From NCBI RefSeq assembly GCF_013432195.1, contig NZ_JACCDB010000002.1:62001-126000 (forward strand): a DNA stretch of 64,000 bases, read 5' to 3'. The position numbers were made by a program, and so were the translations under genes. Origin of the DNA: Tepidicella baoligensis (GTDB lineage Bacteria > Pseudomonadota > Gammaproteobacteria > Burkholderiales > Burkholderiaceae_C). Of the stretch, positions 7,775 through 19,661 are shown piece by piece (position 1 is the stretch's first letter; every line of letters starts with the position of its first letter). Under the pieces are notes generated by a model, which saw only the letters and a program-made list of their open reading frames with translations, had not been told where the DNA came from and ran no database searches.

Positions 7775-8938
7775 TCAGCGTTGGGTGGACGTGGGCTGCA
7801 GACGGATCAGCTGTCCGTTGCGGTCGTCGGTGAGCAGGTACAGCAGGCCATCGGGGCCTTCGCGCACATCCCGGATGCGCTGGCCCAGCGACTCCAACAG
7901 GCGTTCCTCGCGCACCACCCGGCCATCGGCCACTTCCAGCCGGGCCAGGTGCCGCCCGCGCAGTGCACCCACCATCAGGCTGCCTTTCCAGGCCGGCCCG
8001 TAACGGTCACTGCTCACGAAGGCCATACCCGACGGCGCGATGGATGGCGTCCACTGGTGCAGCGGCTGCTCCATACCTTCTTTGTGCGTGATGCCATCGC
8101 CAATCGGGCCGCCGCCGTAATTCTCGCCATAGGTGATCACCGGCCAGCCATAGTTCTTGCCCGGCTCCGGCCGGTTGATCTCGTCACCGCCCTGCGGGCC
8201 GTGCTCGTGTATCCACAGCCGCCCGTCCGGGCCCCAGGTGGCGCCTTGCGGATTGCGGTGGCCCCAGCTCCAGATCTCTGGCAAGGCCCCCGCGCGTCCC
8301 ACCAGCGGGTTGTCCGGCGGCACGGTGCCGTCCTTGCGCACGCGGATCACCTTGCCGTGGTGGTTGTCCAGCGTCTGGGCATCCTGCATGCGGCCAAAGC
8401 GATCGCCCAGCGTCAAAAACAGATACCCTTGCGGCGACTCGACGATGCGGCAACCGAAATGGTGGCGGCTGTTCACCTTGGGCCGCTGGCTGAAGATCAC
8501 CCGCACGTTTTCGAGCCGGCGCTGGTCGGCCGACAGCCGGGCCGAAGCCATGGCCGTGGAGTTTCCGCCCCCATCGGCCGCCGGCTCGGCAAAGCAGAAA
8601 TAGAGTTGGCGGTTGCTCGCGAAGTCACTGTCAGCGATCACATCCAGCAGCCCGCCCTGGCCCACGGCATCGACCCGGGGCAGACCCTCGAGGGGCGGCC
8701 CCAGCTCGCCCGCAGGCGACACCACCCGCATGCGCCCGGGCCGCTCCGTCACCAACATCTGCCCCTGGCCTATGAAGGCCACGGCCCACGGGTGCTCCAG
8801 CCCGCGCACCAGCACCTCGGGCTGCACGCCAGCGGCCTGCGCGTGCCATGCCGCTGCCGCACACACCAGCCCCCCGATGATCCGCTTCCAGCGGAGGAAT
8901 CTCCACCGCTTGTTGACTCGTTCCTGGTTGGTCTGCAT
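7775..8938 (-). CDS. PQQ-dependent soluble aldose sugar dehydrogenase-like protein
   Basis: A 387-residue six-bladed beta-propeller of the GDH-B/YliI (Asd) family. An N-terminal signal peptide (basic start, then RIIGGLVCAAAAWHAQA) places it in the periplasm. Family blocks are LEHPWAVAFIGQGQMLVTER, GGLLDVIADSDF, GCRIVESPQGYLFLTLGDR, WSWGHRNPQGATWGPDGRLWIHEHGPQGGDE and the C-terminal SIAPSGMAF. It probably oxidises aldose sugars with PQQ; no PQQ biosynthesis genes are in the window. The ATG at 8938 has an AGGAGG ribosome site; the frame extends upstream without supporting signals. Confidence 0.85.
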   Translation of the reverse strand: MQTNQERVNKRWRFLRWKRIIGGLVCAAAAWHAQAAGVQPEVLVRGLEHPWAVAFIGQGQMLVTERPGRMRVVSPAGELGPPLEGLPRVDAVGQGGLLDVIADSDFASNRQLYFCFAEPAADGGGNSTAMASARLSADQRRLENVRVIFSQRPKVNSRHHFGCRIVESPQGYLFLTLGDRFGRMQDAQTLDNHHGKVIRVRKDGTVPPDNPLVGRAGALPEIWSWGHRNPQGATWGPDGRLWIHEHGPQGGDEINRPEPGKNYGWPVITYGENYGGGPIGDGITHKEGMEQPLHQWTPSIAPSGMAFVSSDRYGPAWKGSLMVGALRGRHLARLEVADGRVVREERLLESLGQRIRDVREGPDGLLYLLTDDRNGQLIRLQPTSTQR

Positions 8939-9217
8939 CGTTCGCCTCCTGACGGGGTGTCCGTGTCTGGTTCTGGTGCGCGGCACAGGTTCCCGCGCGT
9001 TTCGGCAACGATACCGCACCGGGAGTGGAGAGGTGCCAAGCTCTGGGACGGCCTGACCGAAACCAACGTGGCCCGCGTGCAGGCCCAGGTCAGCAGCTGC
9101 ATCATCGGCGATCCTCTGCCCAGCCAACCCCTGCCGCCGCGGAAGATGACGGCTGGAACAGGTTTTAGAAACACCCCGCGGCATTGGGACGATGGATGTG
9201 AATGGCGGAACTTTCCA

Positions 9218-9244
9218 TTAGCACTCTCGTCAATAGAGTGCTAA
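9218..9244 (+). promoter_or_regulatory. CIRCE operator (HrcA site) upstream of rpoH
   Basis: TTAGCACTC, nine bases, then GAGTGCTAA is a perfect match to the CIRCE inverted repeat bound by HrcA. It overlaps a plausible sigma-70 promoter: TTAGCA (9218-9223) and TAACAT (9242-9247) with an 18-bp spacer, so a bound repressor would block it. The element lies 45 bp upstream of the rpoH start; hrcA is encoded in this window at 19625-18606. In the rest of the 8939-9288 gap only the leader of the sugar dehydrogenase gene is seen. Confidence 0.95.
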
Positions 9245-9288
9245 CATAGTGACATGCCCTATACAGGCTGATCAGGAGAGAGGACATC

Positions 9289-10239
9289 ATGAACGCCATC
9301 ACCACCACACCTTATGCACTGGCCCCCGCCGCCAAGCACGGTTGGTCGGGTTCGTCCCTCGTGTTGCCCCCGCTGGGCAATCTGGATGCCTATATTGCGG
9401 CGGTCAACCGGCTGCCCATGCTCACCGCCGAAGAAGAACGGGACTACGCCGAGCGATTGCAAAAATACAATGACCTGGAAGCCGCTGGCAAGCTGGTGAT
9501 GTCGCACCTGCGCCTGGTGGTATCGGTTTCGCGCCAGTACTTGGGCTATGGCCTGCCGCACGCCGATCTCATCCAGGAAGGCAACGTCGGCCTCATGAAA
9601 GCCGTCAAGCGCTTCGACCCGGCCCTGGGTGTACGGCTGGTGAGCTATGCCTTGCACTGGATCAAGGCCGAAATCCACGAATACATCCTGCGAAACTGGC
9701 GCATGGTCAAGGTGGCCACCACCAAGGCACAGCGCAAGCTGTTCTTCAACCTGCGCAGCATGAAACAGGCCTTCAAAGCCGACGCCCTGGACGCCGACAC
9801 CCACCGCGAACGCCTGAGCGAGCAGGAAATCGACGTGGTGGCACGCGAGTTGAACGTCAAACGCGAAGACGTGCTGGAAATGGAAACCCGCTTGTCGGGT
9901 GGCGACGTGGTGCTCGACCCCACGCCTGGCGACGATGGCGAGGAAGCCTATGGTCCCATCGCCTACCTGGCCGATGCCCGCCACGAACCCACCGCCGTGC
10001 TGGAAGCCACCGAGCGGGACGTCATGGCCACCGAAGGCATCGCCCGCGCCTTGGAGCAGTTGGACGAGCGTTCGCGCCGCATCGTGACCGAACGCTGGCT
10101 CAAGGTCAACGACGACGGCTCCGGCGGCATGACGCTGCACGAGCTGGCCGCCGAGTACGGGGTGAGTGCCGAGCGCATCCGCCAGATCGAGGTGGCGGCC
10201 ATGAAGAAGATGCGCAAGGCGCTGGAGGCTTACGCCTGA
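9289..10239 (+). CDS. rpoH: RNA polymerase sigma-32 factor
   Basis: A full-length 316-residue heat-shock sigma factor. Region 1.2 (LDAYIAAVNRLPMLTAEEE), region 2 (GKLVMSHLRLVVSVSRQYLGYGLPHADLIQEGNVGLMKAVKRFDP), the RpoH-specific box QRKLFFNLR and the region 4 helix-turn-helix (LHELAAEYGVSAERIRQIE) are all present. It directs core polymerase to chaperone and protease promoters. A purine-rich ribosome site (GAGAGAGG) precedes the ATG. The CIRCE element upstream indicates HrcA repression, linking the two heat-shock systems. The gene ends back-to-back with convergent lysS. Confidence 0.97.
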   Translation: MNAITTTPYALAPAAKHGWSGSSLVLPPLGNLDAYIAAVNRLPMLTAEEERDYAERLQKYNDLEAAGKLVMSHLRLVVSVSRQYLGYGLPHADLIQEGNVGLMKAVKRFDPALGVRLVSYALHWIKAEIHEYILRNWRMVKVATTKAQRKLFFNLRSMKQAFKADALDADTHRERLSEQEIDVVARELNVKREDVLEMETRLSGGDVVLDPTPGDDGEEAYGPIAYLADARHEPTAVLEATERDVMATEGIARALEQLDERSRRIVTERWLKVNDDGSGGMTLHELAAEYGVSAERIRQIEVAAMKKMRKALEAYA

Positions 10240-11784
10240 TCAGCCTTCGCGGCGCAGCGCCGGGAACAGGATCACGTCGCGGATGCTGGGGCTGTCGGTC
10301 AGCAGCATGATCAGACGGTCGATGCCGATGCCGCACCCTCCCGCCGGGGGCATGCCGTACTCCAGTGCGCGCACGTAGTCGGCATCGAAGAACATGGCCT
10401 CGTCGTCGCCCGCGTCTTTACTGGCCGCCTGGGCATGGAAGCGCGCTGCCTGGTCTTCGGCGTCATTCAATTCGCTGAAACCGTTGCCCACTTCCCGCCC
10501 GGTGATGTAGAGCTCGAAACGTTCGGTGATGGTCGGGTCGCTGTCGTTGGCGCGGGCCAGCGGGGAAATCTCGGTCGGGTGGTTGCAGATGAAGGTGGGG
10601 TTCCAGAGCTTGTCTTCCACCGTCTCCTCGAAGTACATCACCTGCAGGCCGGCCAGGCTGCGGCTGTCCAGGCGCTCCTTGACCGGATCGAGACCCAGCT
10701 TTTTCAACTGCTGCACCAGCCAGTCACGATCGTCCACGCGGTCGCCGGCCTCGGTGTGTTTGAGGATGGCCTCTCGGATCGTGAGGCGCTCGAACGGTGA
10801 CTCCAGGTCCACGTCGCGGCCTTGGTAGGTCAGCCGGGTTCCACCGCAGACGCGCTGCGCCACATGGCGGATCAGTTGCTCGGTGAACACCATCAGGTCC
10901 AGGTAGTTCCAGTACCCCGCATAGAACTCCATCATGGTGAACTCGGGGTTGTGCCGCACGCTGATGCCTTCGTTGCGGAAGTTGCGGTTGATCTCGAACA
11001 CCCGCTCGAAACCGCCCACCAGCAGGCGCTTCAGGTAGAGCTCCGGCGCAATGCGCAGGTACATGTCCTGCTCCAGCGCGTTGTGGTGCGTCACGAAGGG
11101 CTTGGCATTCGCCCCGCCTGGAATCGGGTGCAACATGGGGGTTTCCACTTCCAGGAAGTCGTGCTGCACCATGAACTCACGAATGCAGGTCACCGCCAGA
11201 CTGCGCGCCACGAAGCGCTTGCGAGCCTGCTCGTCGGTCATCAGGTCCACGTAGCGCTGGCGGTATTTGATCTCCTGATCATGAATGCCGTGGAACTTGT
11301 CTGGCAACGGGCGCAGGCTCTTGGTCACCAGCCGCACCTTGTCGGCGTGGATGGTCAGCTCGCCCATCTTGGTCTTGAACAGCACGCCTTCGGCCGCCAC
11401 GATGTCGCCCAGATCCCAGTGCTTGAAGGCTTCCAGCACTTCGGCGCCCACGCTTTCCAGGTTCAGGTAGATTTGGATGCGCCCGCCGCTGGGCCCGAAG
11501 GAGGCATCCTGCAACGTCGCAAAGCTGGCCTTGCCCATGACGCGCTTGAGCATCATGCGGCCGGCCACGCTGGCACGAACCTTCAACAGCTCCAGCATCT
11601 CCTTGCTCATGCCGTCGTATTCGGCGAACAGGTCAGCCGCCTTGTGCTGCGGCTTCACATCGTTCGGGAACGCGGGGCCGCGACCCGCTGCCTGGGCCTC
11701 GCGCAAGGCGCGCAGCTTCTCGCGGCGCTCGGCGATGATGTGGTTCTCGTCAGCGTGCGGGGCGTGGTCGGCAGGGGTGGTCAT
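10240..11784 (-). CDS. lysS: lysyl-tRNA synthetase, class II
   Basis: A 514-residue class II LysRS. The N-terminal OB-fold anticodon domain ([23 protein letters not shown]) is followed by the catalytic domain with motif 2 ([20 protein letters not shown]) and motif 3 ([19 protein letters not shown]). It charges tRNA-Lys. The start at 11784 (MTTPADHA) was chosen because the 14 residues upstream are not conserved. Its stop abuts the rpoH stop, so the two genes converge with no spacer. Confidence 0.96.
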   Translation of the reverse strand: MTTPADHAPHADENHIIAERREKLRALREAQAAGRGPAFPNDVKPQHKAADLFAEYDGMSKEMLELLKVRASVAGRMMLKRVMGKASFATLQDASFGPSGGRIQIYLNLESVGAEVLEAFKHWDLGDIVAAEGVLFKTKMGELTIHADKVRLVTKSLRPLPDKFHGIHDQEIKYRQRYVDLMTDEQARKRFVARSLAVTCIREFMVQHDFLEVETPMLHPIPGGANAKPFVTHHNALEQDMYLRIAPELYLKRLLVGGFERVFEINRNFRNEGISVRHNPEFTMMEFYAGYWNYLDLMVFTEQLIRHVAQRVCGGTRLTYQGRDVDLESPFERLTIREAILKHTEAGDRVDDRDWLVQQLKKLGLDPVKERLDSRSLAGLQVMYFEETVEDKLWNPTFICNHPTEISPLARANDSDPTITERFELYITGREVGNGFSELNDAEDQAARFHAQAASKDAGDDEAMFFDADYVRALEYGMPPAGGCGIGIDRLIMLLTDSPSIRDVILFPALRREG

Positions 11785-11837
11785 GGGTTCAGGCGTCAAC
11801 GGATAGGCATGCGCCTCAGCGCACAAAACTTTTGATT

Positions 11838-13118
11838 TTATTCGGTGTTGCGCTCGCGCAGTGCCTGCAGCTTTTCCCCGATGCGGATTTCCAGCCCGCG
11901 CGGCACCGGCCGGTAGAACGGCGGCGGGGTGAGCCCGTCGGGAAAGTAGCGCTCACCGGCCGAGAAGGCATCGGGCTCGTCATGGGCGTAGCGGTAGCCC
12001 TTGCCGTAGTCCATATCTTTCATCAGCTGGGTAGGCGCGTTGCGCAGGCGCAGGGGCACGGGGCGGGTGCCGTCCTGCTTCACGAAGGCGCGCATCTCGT
12101 TGTAGGCCTTGTACACCGCGTTGCTTTTGGGTGCCACGGCCAGGTACACCACCGCTTCGGCCAGCGCCAGCTCCCCTTCGGGGCTGCCCAGGCGCTCGTA
12201 CACCTCGGCGGCGTCCAACGCCAGCCGCAGCGCGCGCGGATCGGCCAGGCCGATGTCTTCCGTGGCCATGCGCACCAGCCGTCGCGCCAGGTAACGCGGA
12301 TCGGCCCCGCCGTCGAGCATGCGCACGAACCAGTACAGCGCGGCATCCGGGTCCGAGCCGCGCACGCTCTTGTGCAAGGCGCTGATGGTGTCGTAGAACT
12401 GCTCGCCGCCCTTGTCGTAACGGCGCATGCGCTCGCCCAGCACCTTCAGCAGCCAGTCGTCGGTGATCTCGTTCAAACCCTGGGCCTGCGCGGTCACGGC
12501 CAGGGTTTCCAGCGTGTTCAGCAGGCGCCGGGCATCACCATCGGCATAGGCCAGCAGGCGCTCGCGGGCGGCAGGCTCCATGGTCGGCACCCCGCCATGG
12601 ACATGGGCTCGGTCCATGAGTTCGCCCAAATCGTCCACGCTCAGCGGCTGCAGCACATATACGGCTGCCCGCGAGAGCAAGGCCGAATTCACCTCGAAGC
12701 TCGGGTTTTCGGTGGTGGCCCCCACGAAGGTGAACAAGCCGCTTTCGACGTGGGGCAGGAAGGCGTCTTGCTGGCTCTTGTTGAAGCGGTGCACCTCGTC
12801 CACGAACACGATGGTCGCCTGCGGGTGCAGGCCGCTGCGCGCCAGCTCAGCCTTCTCCACCGCTTCGCGTATGTCCTTCACGCCACCCAGCACCGCGCTG
12901 ATGGCGATGAACTGGGCGTCGAAGGCCTGCGCCATCAGGCGCGCAATGGTGGTCTTGCCCACCCCCGGTGGGCCCCAGAAGATGCAGCTGTGCGGCCGTC
13001 CGGACTCAAAGGCCGCGCGCAGCGGCATGCCCTCGCCCAGCAGGTGGCGCTGACCGATGACTTCGGCCAGCGAGCGAGGGCGCAGGCGTTCGGCCAGCGG
13101 CAGGTGGGGCGTATTCAC
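11838..13118 (-). CDS. rarA: replication-associated recombination protein A
   Basis: A 426-residue AAA+ ATPase of the RarA/MgsA/WRNIP1 family that acts at stalled replication forks. Walker A is [13 protein letters not shown], Walker B FVDEVHRF, and sensor 1 lies in [13 protein letters not shown]. The C-terminal tetramerisation region ends with the HYFPDG-like block ([11 protein letters not shown]). It follows lolA by 10 bp in the same orientation, the usual ftsK-lolA-rarA order of this lineage. Confidence 0.95.
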   Translation of the reverse strand: MNTPHLPLAERLRPRSLAEVIGQRHLLGEGMPLRAAFESGRPHSCIFWGPPGVGKTTIARLMAQAFDAQFIAISAVLGGVKDIREAVEKAELARSGLHPQATIVFVDEVHRFNKSQQDAFLPHVESGLFTFVGATTENPSFEVNSALLSRAAVYVLQPLSVDDLGELMDRAHVHGGVPTMEPAARERLLAYADGDARRLLNTLETLAVTAQAQGLNEITDDWLLKVLGERMRRYDKGGEQFYDTISALHKSVRGSDPDAALYWFVRMLDGGADPRYLARRLVRMATEDIGLADPRALRLALDAAEVYERLGSPEGELALAEAVVYLAVAPKSNAVYKAYNEMRAFVKQDGTRPVPLRLRNAPTQLMKDMDYGKGYRYAHDEPDAFSAGERYFPDGLTPPPFYRPVPRGLEIRIGEKLQALRERNTE

Positions 13119-13128
13119 AGGCAGTGGC

Positions 13129-13779
13129 TCACTGGCGAATCACATCCGCCCCTGCGGGAGGCTGGAACCGAAAATGCTCTGCTCCAAAACCTGGCTGGGT
13201 GTCCATGGCCTCAAAGCGAATGGTCGAACGCTGACCGAAGCTGTCCAGGATGTCGAGCGCGGCCAGTTGCCCCTGCCTAAAACCCAGCTGGATCCACTGC
13301 AACTGCCCGTCGCGCTGTTTGGGCGTGGCCAGGACCCAGGTCAGTCCATCGGCATCGGGCGCGTTGCGCAAGTCGAACACCTGCGTCAAACCCCGCAAAT
13401 CGGGAGAGGCCGCGATCAGGGCGGCCGGTGTCTGGCCCAGCGCCTCCTGCTGGGCACGGGCGGTCACCTGGTTCAGGTCCACGTCGTAAAGCCACAGCGT
13501 TTGCCCGTCGGCGACGATGGTCTGCTCGAAGGGGTGGGTATAGACGAAGCGAAAGCGGTCGGGTCGCTGGAATTCGAACACGCCCCGGCTGGTGCGGGCG
13601 CGCGGCGCTGCCTCGCCGTCCTTGCGCGGCGCCGTCACCGTCTGGGTGAAGGCGGCCCTGCCCTGCTGCGTCTGCCGCAGAAAGCTCTCCAGTGCCGACA
13701 GTCCATCGGCGTGAGCGGGAAACCACACCCCCACGCCACAGCAGGCGACAGCCAGTAAAAGCGAACGTCGTTGCATCAT
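13129..13779 (-). CDS. lolA: outer-membrane lipoprotein carrier protein
   Basis: A 216-residue periplasmic chaperone that carries lipoproteins from LolCDE to LolB. A signal peptide (MMQRRSLLLAVACCGVG, cleavage near the PAHA motif) precedes the half-barrel domain with RGVFEFQRPDRFRFVYTHP and TLWLYDVDLNQVTAR. Two adjacent ATGs (13779, 13776) can serve as start. LolB, its partner, is encoded at 28795. The 100-bp gap to the ftsK stop holds no clear terminator. Confidence 0.92.
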   Translation of the reverse strand: MMQRRSLLLAVACCGVGVWFPAHADGLSALESFLRQTQQGRAAFTQTVTAPRKDGEAAPRARTSRGVFEFQRPDRFRFVYTHPFEQTIVADGQTLWLYDVDLNQVTARAQQEALGQTPAALIAASPDLRGLTQVFDLRNAPDADGLTWVLATPKQRDGQLQWIQLGFRQGQLAALDILDSFGQRSTIRFEAMDTQPGFGAEHFRFQPPAGADVIRQ

Positions 13780-13879
13780 GAGCCTTGGGGTGGTTGGGCG
13801 CGCCACCAGTTCCGAGCCGCTGGCTCCGGGTTGTAAACAGCTGTAGCGAAAACCGCGCAGCCCCACTGGTTCGGACCGC

Positions 13880-17344
<3,465 letters not shown>

Positions 17345-17363
17345 GCAGGCCTTTTGCCACCTT

Positions 17364-17392
17364 TTGCCACCGCAGGCTCGAACGGCTATAAT
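17364..17392 (+). promoter_or_regulatory. sigma-70 promoter of rpmB-rpmG
   Basis: TTGCCA (17364-17369), a 17-bp spacer and a perfect TATAAT (17387-17392). The -35 lies in the second copy of a tandem 10-bp repeat CTTTTGCCAC (17351-17370). Transcription would start near 17399, giving a leader of about 165 nt in which TTTGGTG (near 17399) can pair with CACCAAA (near 17440). Confidence 0.75.
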
Positions 17393-17566
17393 GCCGGGTT
17401 TGGTGTTGTGCGATTGGCTTTTTTCGGCTGAGCCGCCGCACCAAAAATTGACCGCCCACGAGCCGGAGCCGTCCCCGCCACCTGAGAAGGCCGCGGGGCA
17501 GGCGGCACAACACAGGACGGGGCGAGGTGCGGCGCAAGCCGTTGATTTTTGATTGGAGTGTCCCTC

Positions 17567-17803
17567 ATGGCACGCGTATGTGAAGTCACGGGCAAGAAGC
17601 CCATGGTCGGGAACAACGTTTCCCACGCCAACAACAAAACCAAGCGCCGGTTCTTGCCGAACCTGCAATCCCGTCGTTTCTGGGTCGAGAGCGAAAACCG
17701 CTGGGTGCGCCTGCGCGTCTCCGGTGCCGCCCTGCGCCTGATCGACAAAAATGGTATCGATGCGGTGCTCGCCGACCTGCGCGCCCGTGGTCAAGCCGAA
17801 TAA
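17567..17803 (+). CDS. rpmB: 50S ribosomal protein L28
   Basis: A 78-residue L28, the family's usual length, starting [29 protein letters not shown]. It is part of the large subunit. The ATG at 17567 was chosen over an upstream start at 17549 because L28 begins at this methionine. It is followed 17 bp later by rpmG, the usual bacterial pair. Confidence 0.97.
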   Translation: MARVCEVTGKKPMVGNNVSHANNKTKRRFLPNLQSRRFWVESENRWVRLRVSGAALRLIDKNGIDAVLADLRARGQAE

Positions 17804-17820
17804 GTCACAGGAGCACCACC

Positions 17821-17991
17821 ATGGCAAGCAAAGGCGGACGCGAAAAAATCAAGCTGGAATCCACTGCCGGCACCGGTCACTTCTACACGACCACCAAAAA
17901 CAAGAAAACCATGCCCGAGAAAATGGCGATCATGAAGTTTGATCCCAAGGCTCGCAAGCACGTGGAGTACAAGGAAATCAAGCTGAAGTGA
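17821..17991 (+). CDS. rpmG: 50S ribosomal protein L33
   Basis: A 56-residue L33 translated directly from the sequence: it begins [20 protein letters not shown] and ends [17 protein letters not shown] ribosome site precedes the ATG. It lacks the zinc-binding cysteine pairs seen in some L33 proteins, as is usual for proteobacteria of this group. It is co-transcribed with rpmB and followed by a terminator at 18050. Confidence 0.96.
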   Translation: MASKGGREKIKLESTAGTGHFYTTTKNKKTMPEKMAIMKFDPKARKHVEYKEIKLK

Positions 17992-18049
17992 TGCAGCTCT
18001 GGATTCCTGAGGGTGTCATGCCATCACTGATGGACACCAACACCCTACG

Positions 18050-18072
18050 ACGGCCCCTCGCGGGCCGTTTTG
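18050..18072 (+). terminator. rho-independent terminator of rpmB-rpmG
   Basis: A seven-base-pair stem ACGGCCC / GGGCCGT with a five-base loop followed by a short T run (TTTT), 58 bp after the rpmG stop. Confidence 0.8.
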
Positions 18073-18231
18073 CTTGAGGAAGGCATTCCCAATGGGCCGG
18101 CTTCGAAGCATGAATCGAGCCGGAAGGCGCGGTGTCGCAAAGGCAAAAGGCCCAAACCCTGCACACGATGGATCAAGTCCCCCATCGGACACGCCTCTTC
18201 GGCCTCTTCGCCGCAGCGGCGCCAAAGCATT
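18073..18231. other. intergenic stretch between rpmG terminator and tRNA-Ile
   Basis: No credible gene is seen on either strand. It contains a short perfect hairpin CGCCGCAGCGGCG (18209-18221), just beyond the tRNA 3' end on the minus strand but without a T run, and two copies of CCTCTTCG (18194-18210). Confidence 0.5.
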
Positions 18232-18558
18232 TGGTGGGCCTCCCGTGAGTCGAACACGGCACCAACGGATTATGCTTACCCACTATGGCTTTCGCCACCC
18301 CTTTCGGGTTTGTGGTCTGGACTGTCTCTTGTCTTTACGACCTGCCCGTACAGTCTCTACACGTTCTCTCCAACCGAGAGCTTCGCTCGGGATTGCCACG
18401 CCACTTGGGCAGAGGTTTCCCCGAATTTGAGCAGTTCTACCGGCACGCAGAGTGAACTTACACACCGGCAACCCACATTTGCTCCGCCCGTATTCTTGCG
18501 AACCGTAGGGCGGCACAGCTTAAGTCCGCTGCTCTAACCAAGCATGAGCTAGAGGCCC
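18232..18558 (-). tRNA. tRNA-Ile(CAU), interrupted by a group I intron
   Basis: Two exons on the minus strand, 18558-18523 and 18274-18232, join into a 79-nt tRNA including an encoded CCA. Acceptor GGGCCTC pairs perfectly with GAGGCCC; D arm GCTC/GAGC; anticodon stem GCGGA/TCCGT with loop CTCATAA; five-base variable loop TGGTG; T arm CCGTG-TTCGACT-CACGG. Anticodon CAU plus a body like E. coli ileX (loop context GACTCATAATC) identify the isoleucine tRNA whose C34 becomes lysidine, rather than elongator Met. The interruption is after U33, so the whole anticodon is in the 3' exon. hrcA ends 47 bp upstream on the same strand. Confidence 0.92.
18275..18522 (-). ncRNA. group I self-splicing intron in tRNA-Ile(CAU), IC3-like
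   Basis: A 248-nt insertion ending in G with a full group I core on the minus strand. P-like CAAATTCGGGGAAAC (18429-18415), Q-like GGCAATCCCGAGCG (18397-18384), R-like GTGTAGAGACTGTACG (18362-18347) and S-like GAGACAGTCC (18328-18319) lie in order. Pairings found by hand, numbering the intron from 1: P3 CTGCTC(89-94)/GGGCAG(176-181), P4 TTCGGG(98-103)/CCCGAG(132-137), P6a CTCTC/GAGAG, P7 GACTGT(168-173)/ACAGTC(198-203), P8 GTC/GAC(182-192), and GAAA-capped hairpins in the P9 region. Core blocks strongly resemble the Azoarcus tRNA-Ile ribozyme. There is no endonuclease gene inside. Confidence 0.92.
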
Positions 18559-18567
18559 GAATCCAAA

Positions 18568-18573
18568 ATTCTA
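18568..18573 (-). promoter_or_regulatory. -10 element of the tRNA-Ile gene
   Basis: TAGAAT on the minus strand, five of six matches to TATAAT, nine bases upstream of the tRNA 5' end and inside the 47-bp hrcA-tRNA gap. No good -35 is seen at 16-18 bp, so read-through from hrcA may also contribute. Confidence 0.5.
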
Positions 18574-18605
18574 CAGCACTGGACCATGCGGCTGACTGTG
18601 GTCAC

Positions 18606-19625
18606 TCACTTGTGGTGGCTCAGGGCGTTGCTGACCAGTTTGGAAGTGATGTCCACAATCTGGATCATGCGATCGTAGGGCATACGCTGTGGGCCAATGA
18701 CGCCCAGCGCGCCGACGACTCGACCATCGACCTCATAAGGCGCACTCACCACCGACAAGTCCTCGTAAGGCACGACCTGGCTCTCACCACCGATGAAAAT
18801 GCGCACCCCCTCGGCCTGGTTGGACACCTCCAGCAGACGCATGAGCTGGGTTTTCTGCTCGAACAGATCGAACATCTTGCGCAGATGATCCATGTCGCGC
18901 GAGAACTCGCTGACCGACAGCAGGTTGCGCTCGCCGGCCACCACCACCTCGTCTTGCTGATCGATCGCTTCAGAGCCGGCCTCCACCGCCTTGACCATGA
19001 GTGAGGCGATTTCATCGCGCAGGCTTTCGACCTCGGTACGCAGGCGTTCTTTGACCTGGTCGATGCTCAAGCCTGCGTAGTGGGTGTTGAGAAACTGGGC
19101 GGCCTCTTGCAGCTGACTTTGGTTGTAGTCGGTCTGCGTGTGGATGACCCGGTTTTGCACGTCGCCATCGGGCGAGACGAGGATGACCAGCACCCGCCGG
19201 TCCGACAGCCTCAAAAACTCGATGTGGCGAAACACGGTGGGGCGCTTGGGCACCATCACCACGCCCACGAATTGCGACAGATTGGACAGCATCTGCGCCG
19301 CCTGGCTCAGCACCTGCCTGGGCTGCTCGGCCTGCAGGGTGGCGTTCGGCAGGTTTTCCACGGGATGCAATTCATCGCGGCGCACGGTCAGCATGGTGTC
19401 CACGAACAACCGGTAGCCACGGGCCGTGGGAACACGCCCGGCGGAGGTATGGGGGCTGGTAATCAGTCCGAGCTCCTCCAGGTCACTCATCACATTGCGG
19501 ATGGTGGCCGGCGACAGTTCCAGACCCGCCGCCTTGGAAAGGGTGCGCGACCCCACGGGCTGGCCGTCGGCGATGTAGCGTTCGACCAACGTCTTGAGCA
19601 GGAGTTTGGAGCGGTCGTCAAGCAT
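18606..19625 (-). CDS. hrcA: heat-inducible transcription repressor HrcA
   Basis: A 339-residue HrcA. The N-terminal winged helix ([64 protein letters not shown]) is followed by the GAF-like core and ends with the conserved [31 protein letters not shown]. It represses chaperone genes by binding CIRCE, with GroEL as co-regulator in known cases. A perfect CIRCE lies upstream of rpoH at 9218. The frame remains open far upstream, but that part is antisense to nadK; the ATG at 19625 gives the family's normal start. It is divergent from nadK with only 36 bp between. Confidence 0.96.
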   Translation of the reverse strand: MLDDRSKLLLKTLVERYIADGQPVGSRTLSKAAGLELSPATIRNVMSDLEELGLITSPHTSAGRVPTARGYRLFVDTMLTVRRDELHPVENLPNATLQAEQPRQVLSQAAQMLSNLSQFVGVVMVPKRPTVFRHIEFLRLSDRRVLVILVSPDGDVQNRVIHTQTDYNQSQLQEAAQFLNTHYAGLSIDQVKERLRTEVESLRDEIASLMVKAVEAGSEAIDQQDEVVVAGERNLLSVSEFSRDMDHLRKMFDLFEQKTQLMRLLEVSNQAEGVRIFIGGESQVVPYEDLSVVSAPYEVDGRVVGALGVIGPQRMPYDRMIQIVDITSKLVSNALSHHK

Positions 19626-19661
19626 TGGTTGATTGTAAAAACCTTGTGCTCTAATTTGAGC

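Noticed and set aside
18070-18537. Plus-strand open frame across the tRNA intron, considered as a homing endonuclease
   Set aside because: It has no LAGLIDADG, GIY-YIG or HNH motif, runs through both tRNA exons, and is antisense to the intron.
18275-18558. Reading the 5' half CTTAA as anticodon UAA of tRNA-Leu, as in cyanobacterial introns
   Set aside because: The variable loop is five bases, not the long arm of tRNA-Leu, and the intron must end in G, which places CAT in the 3' exon.
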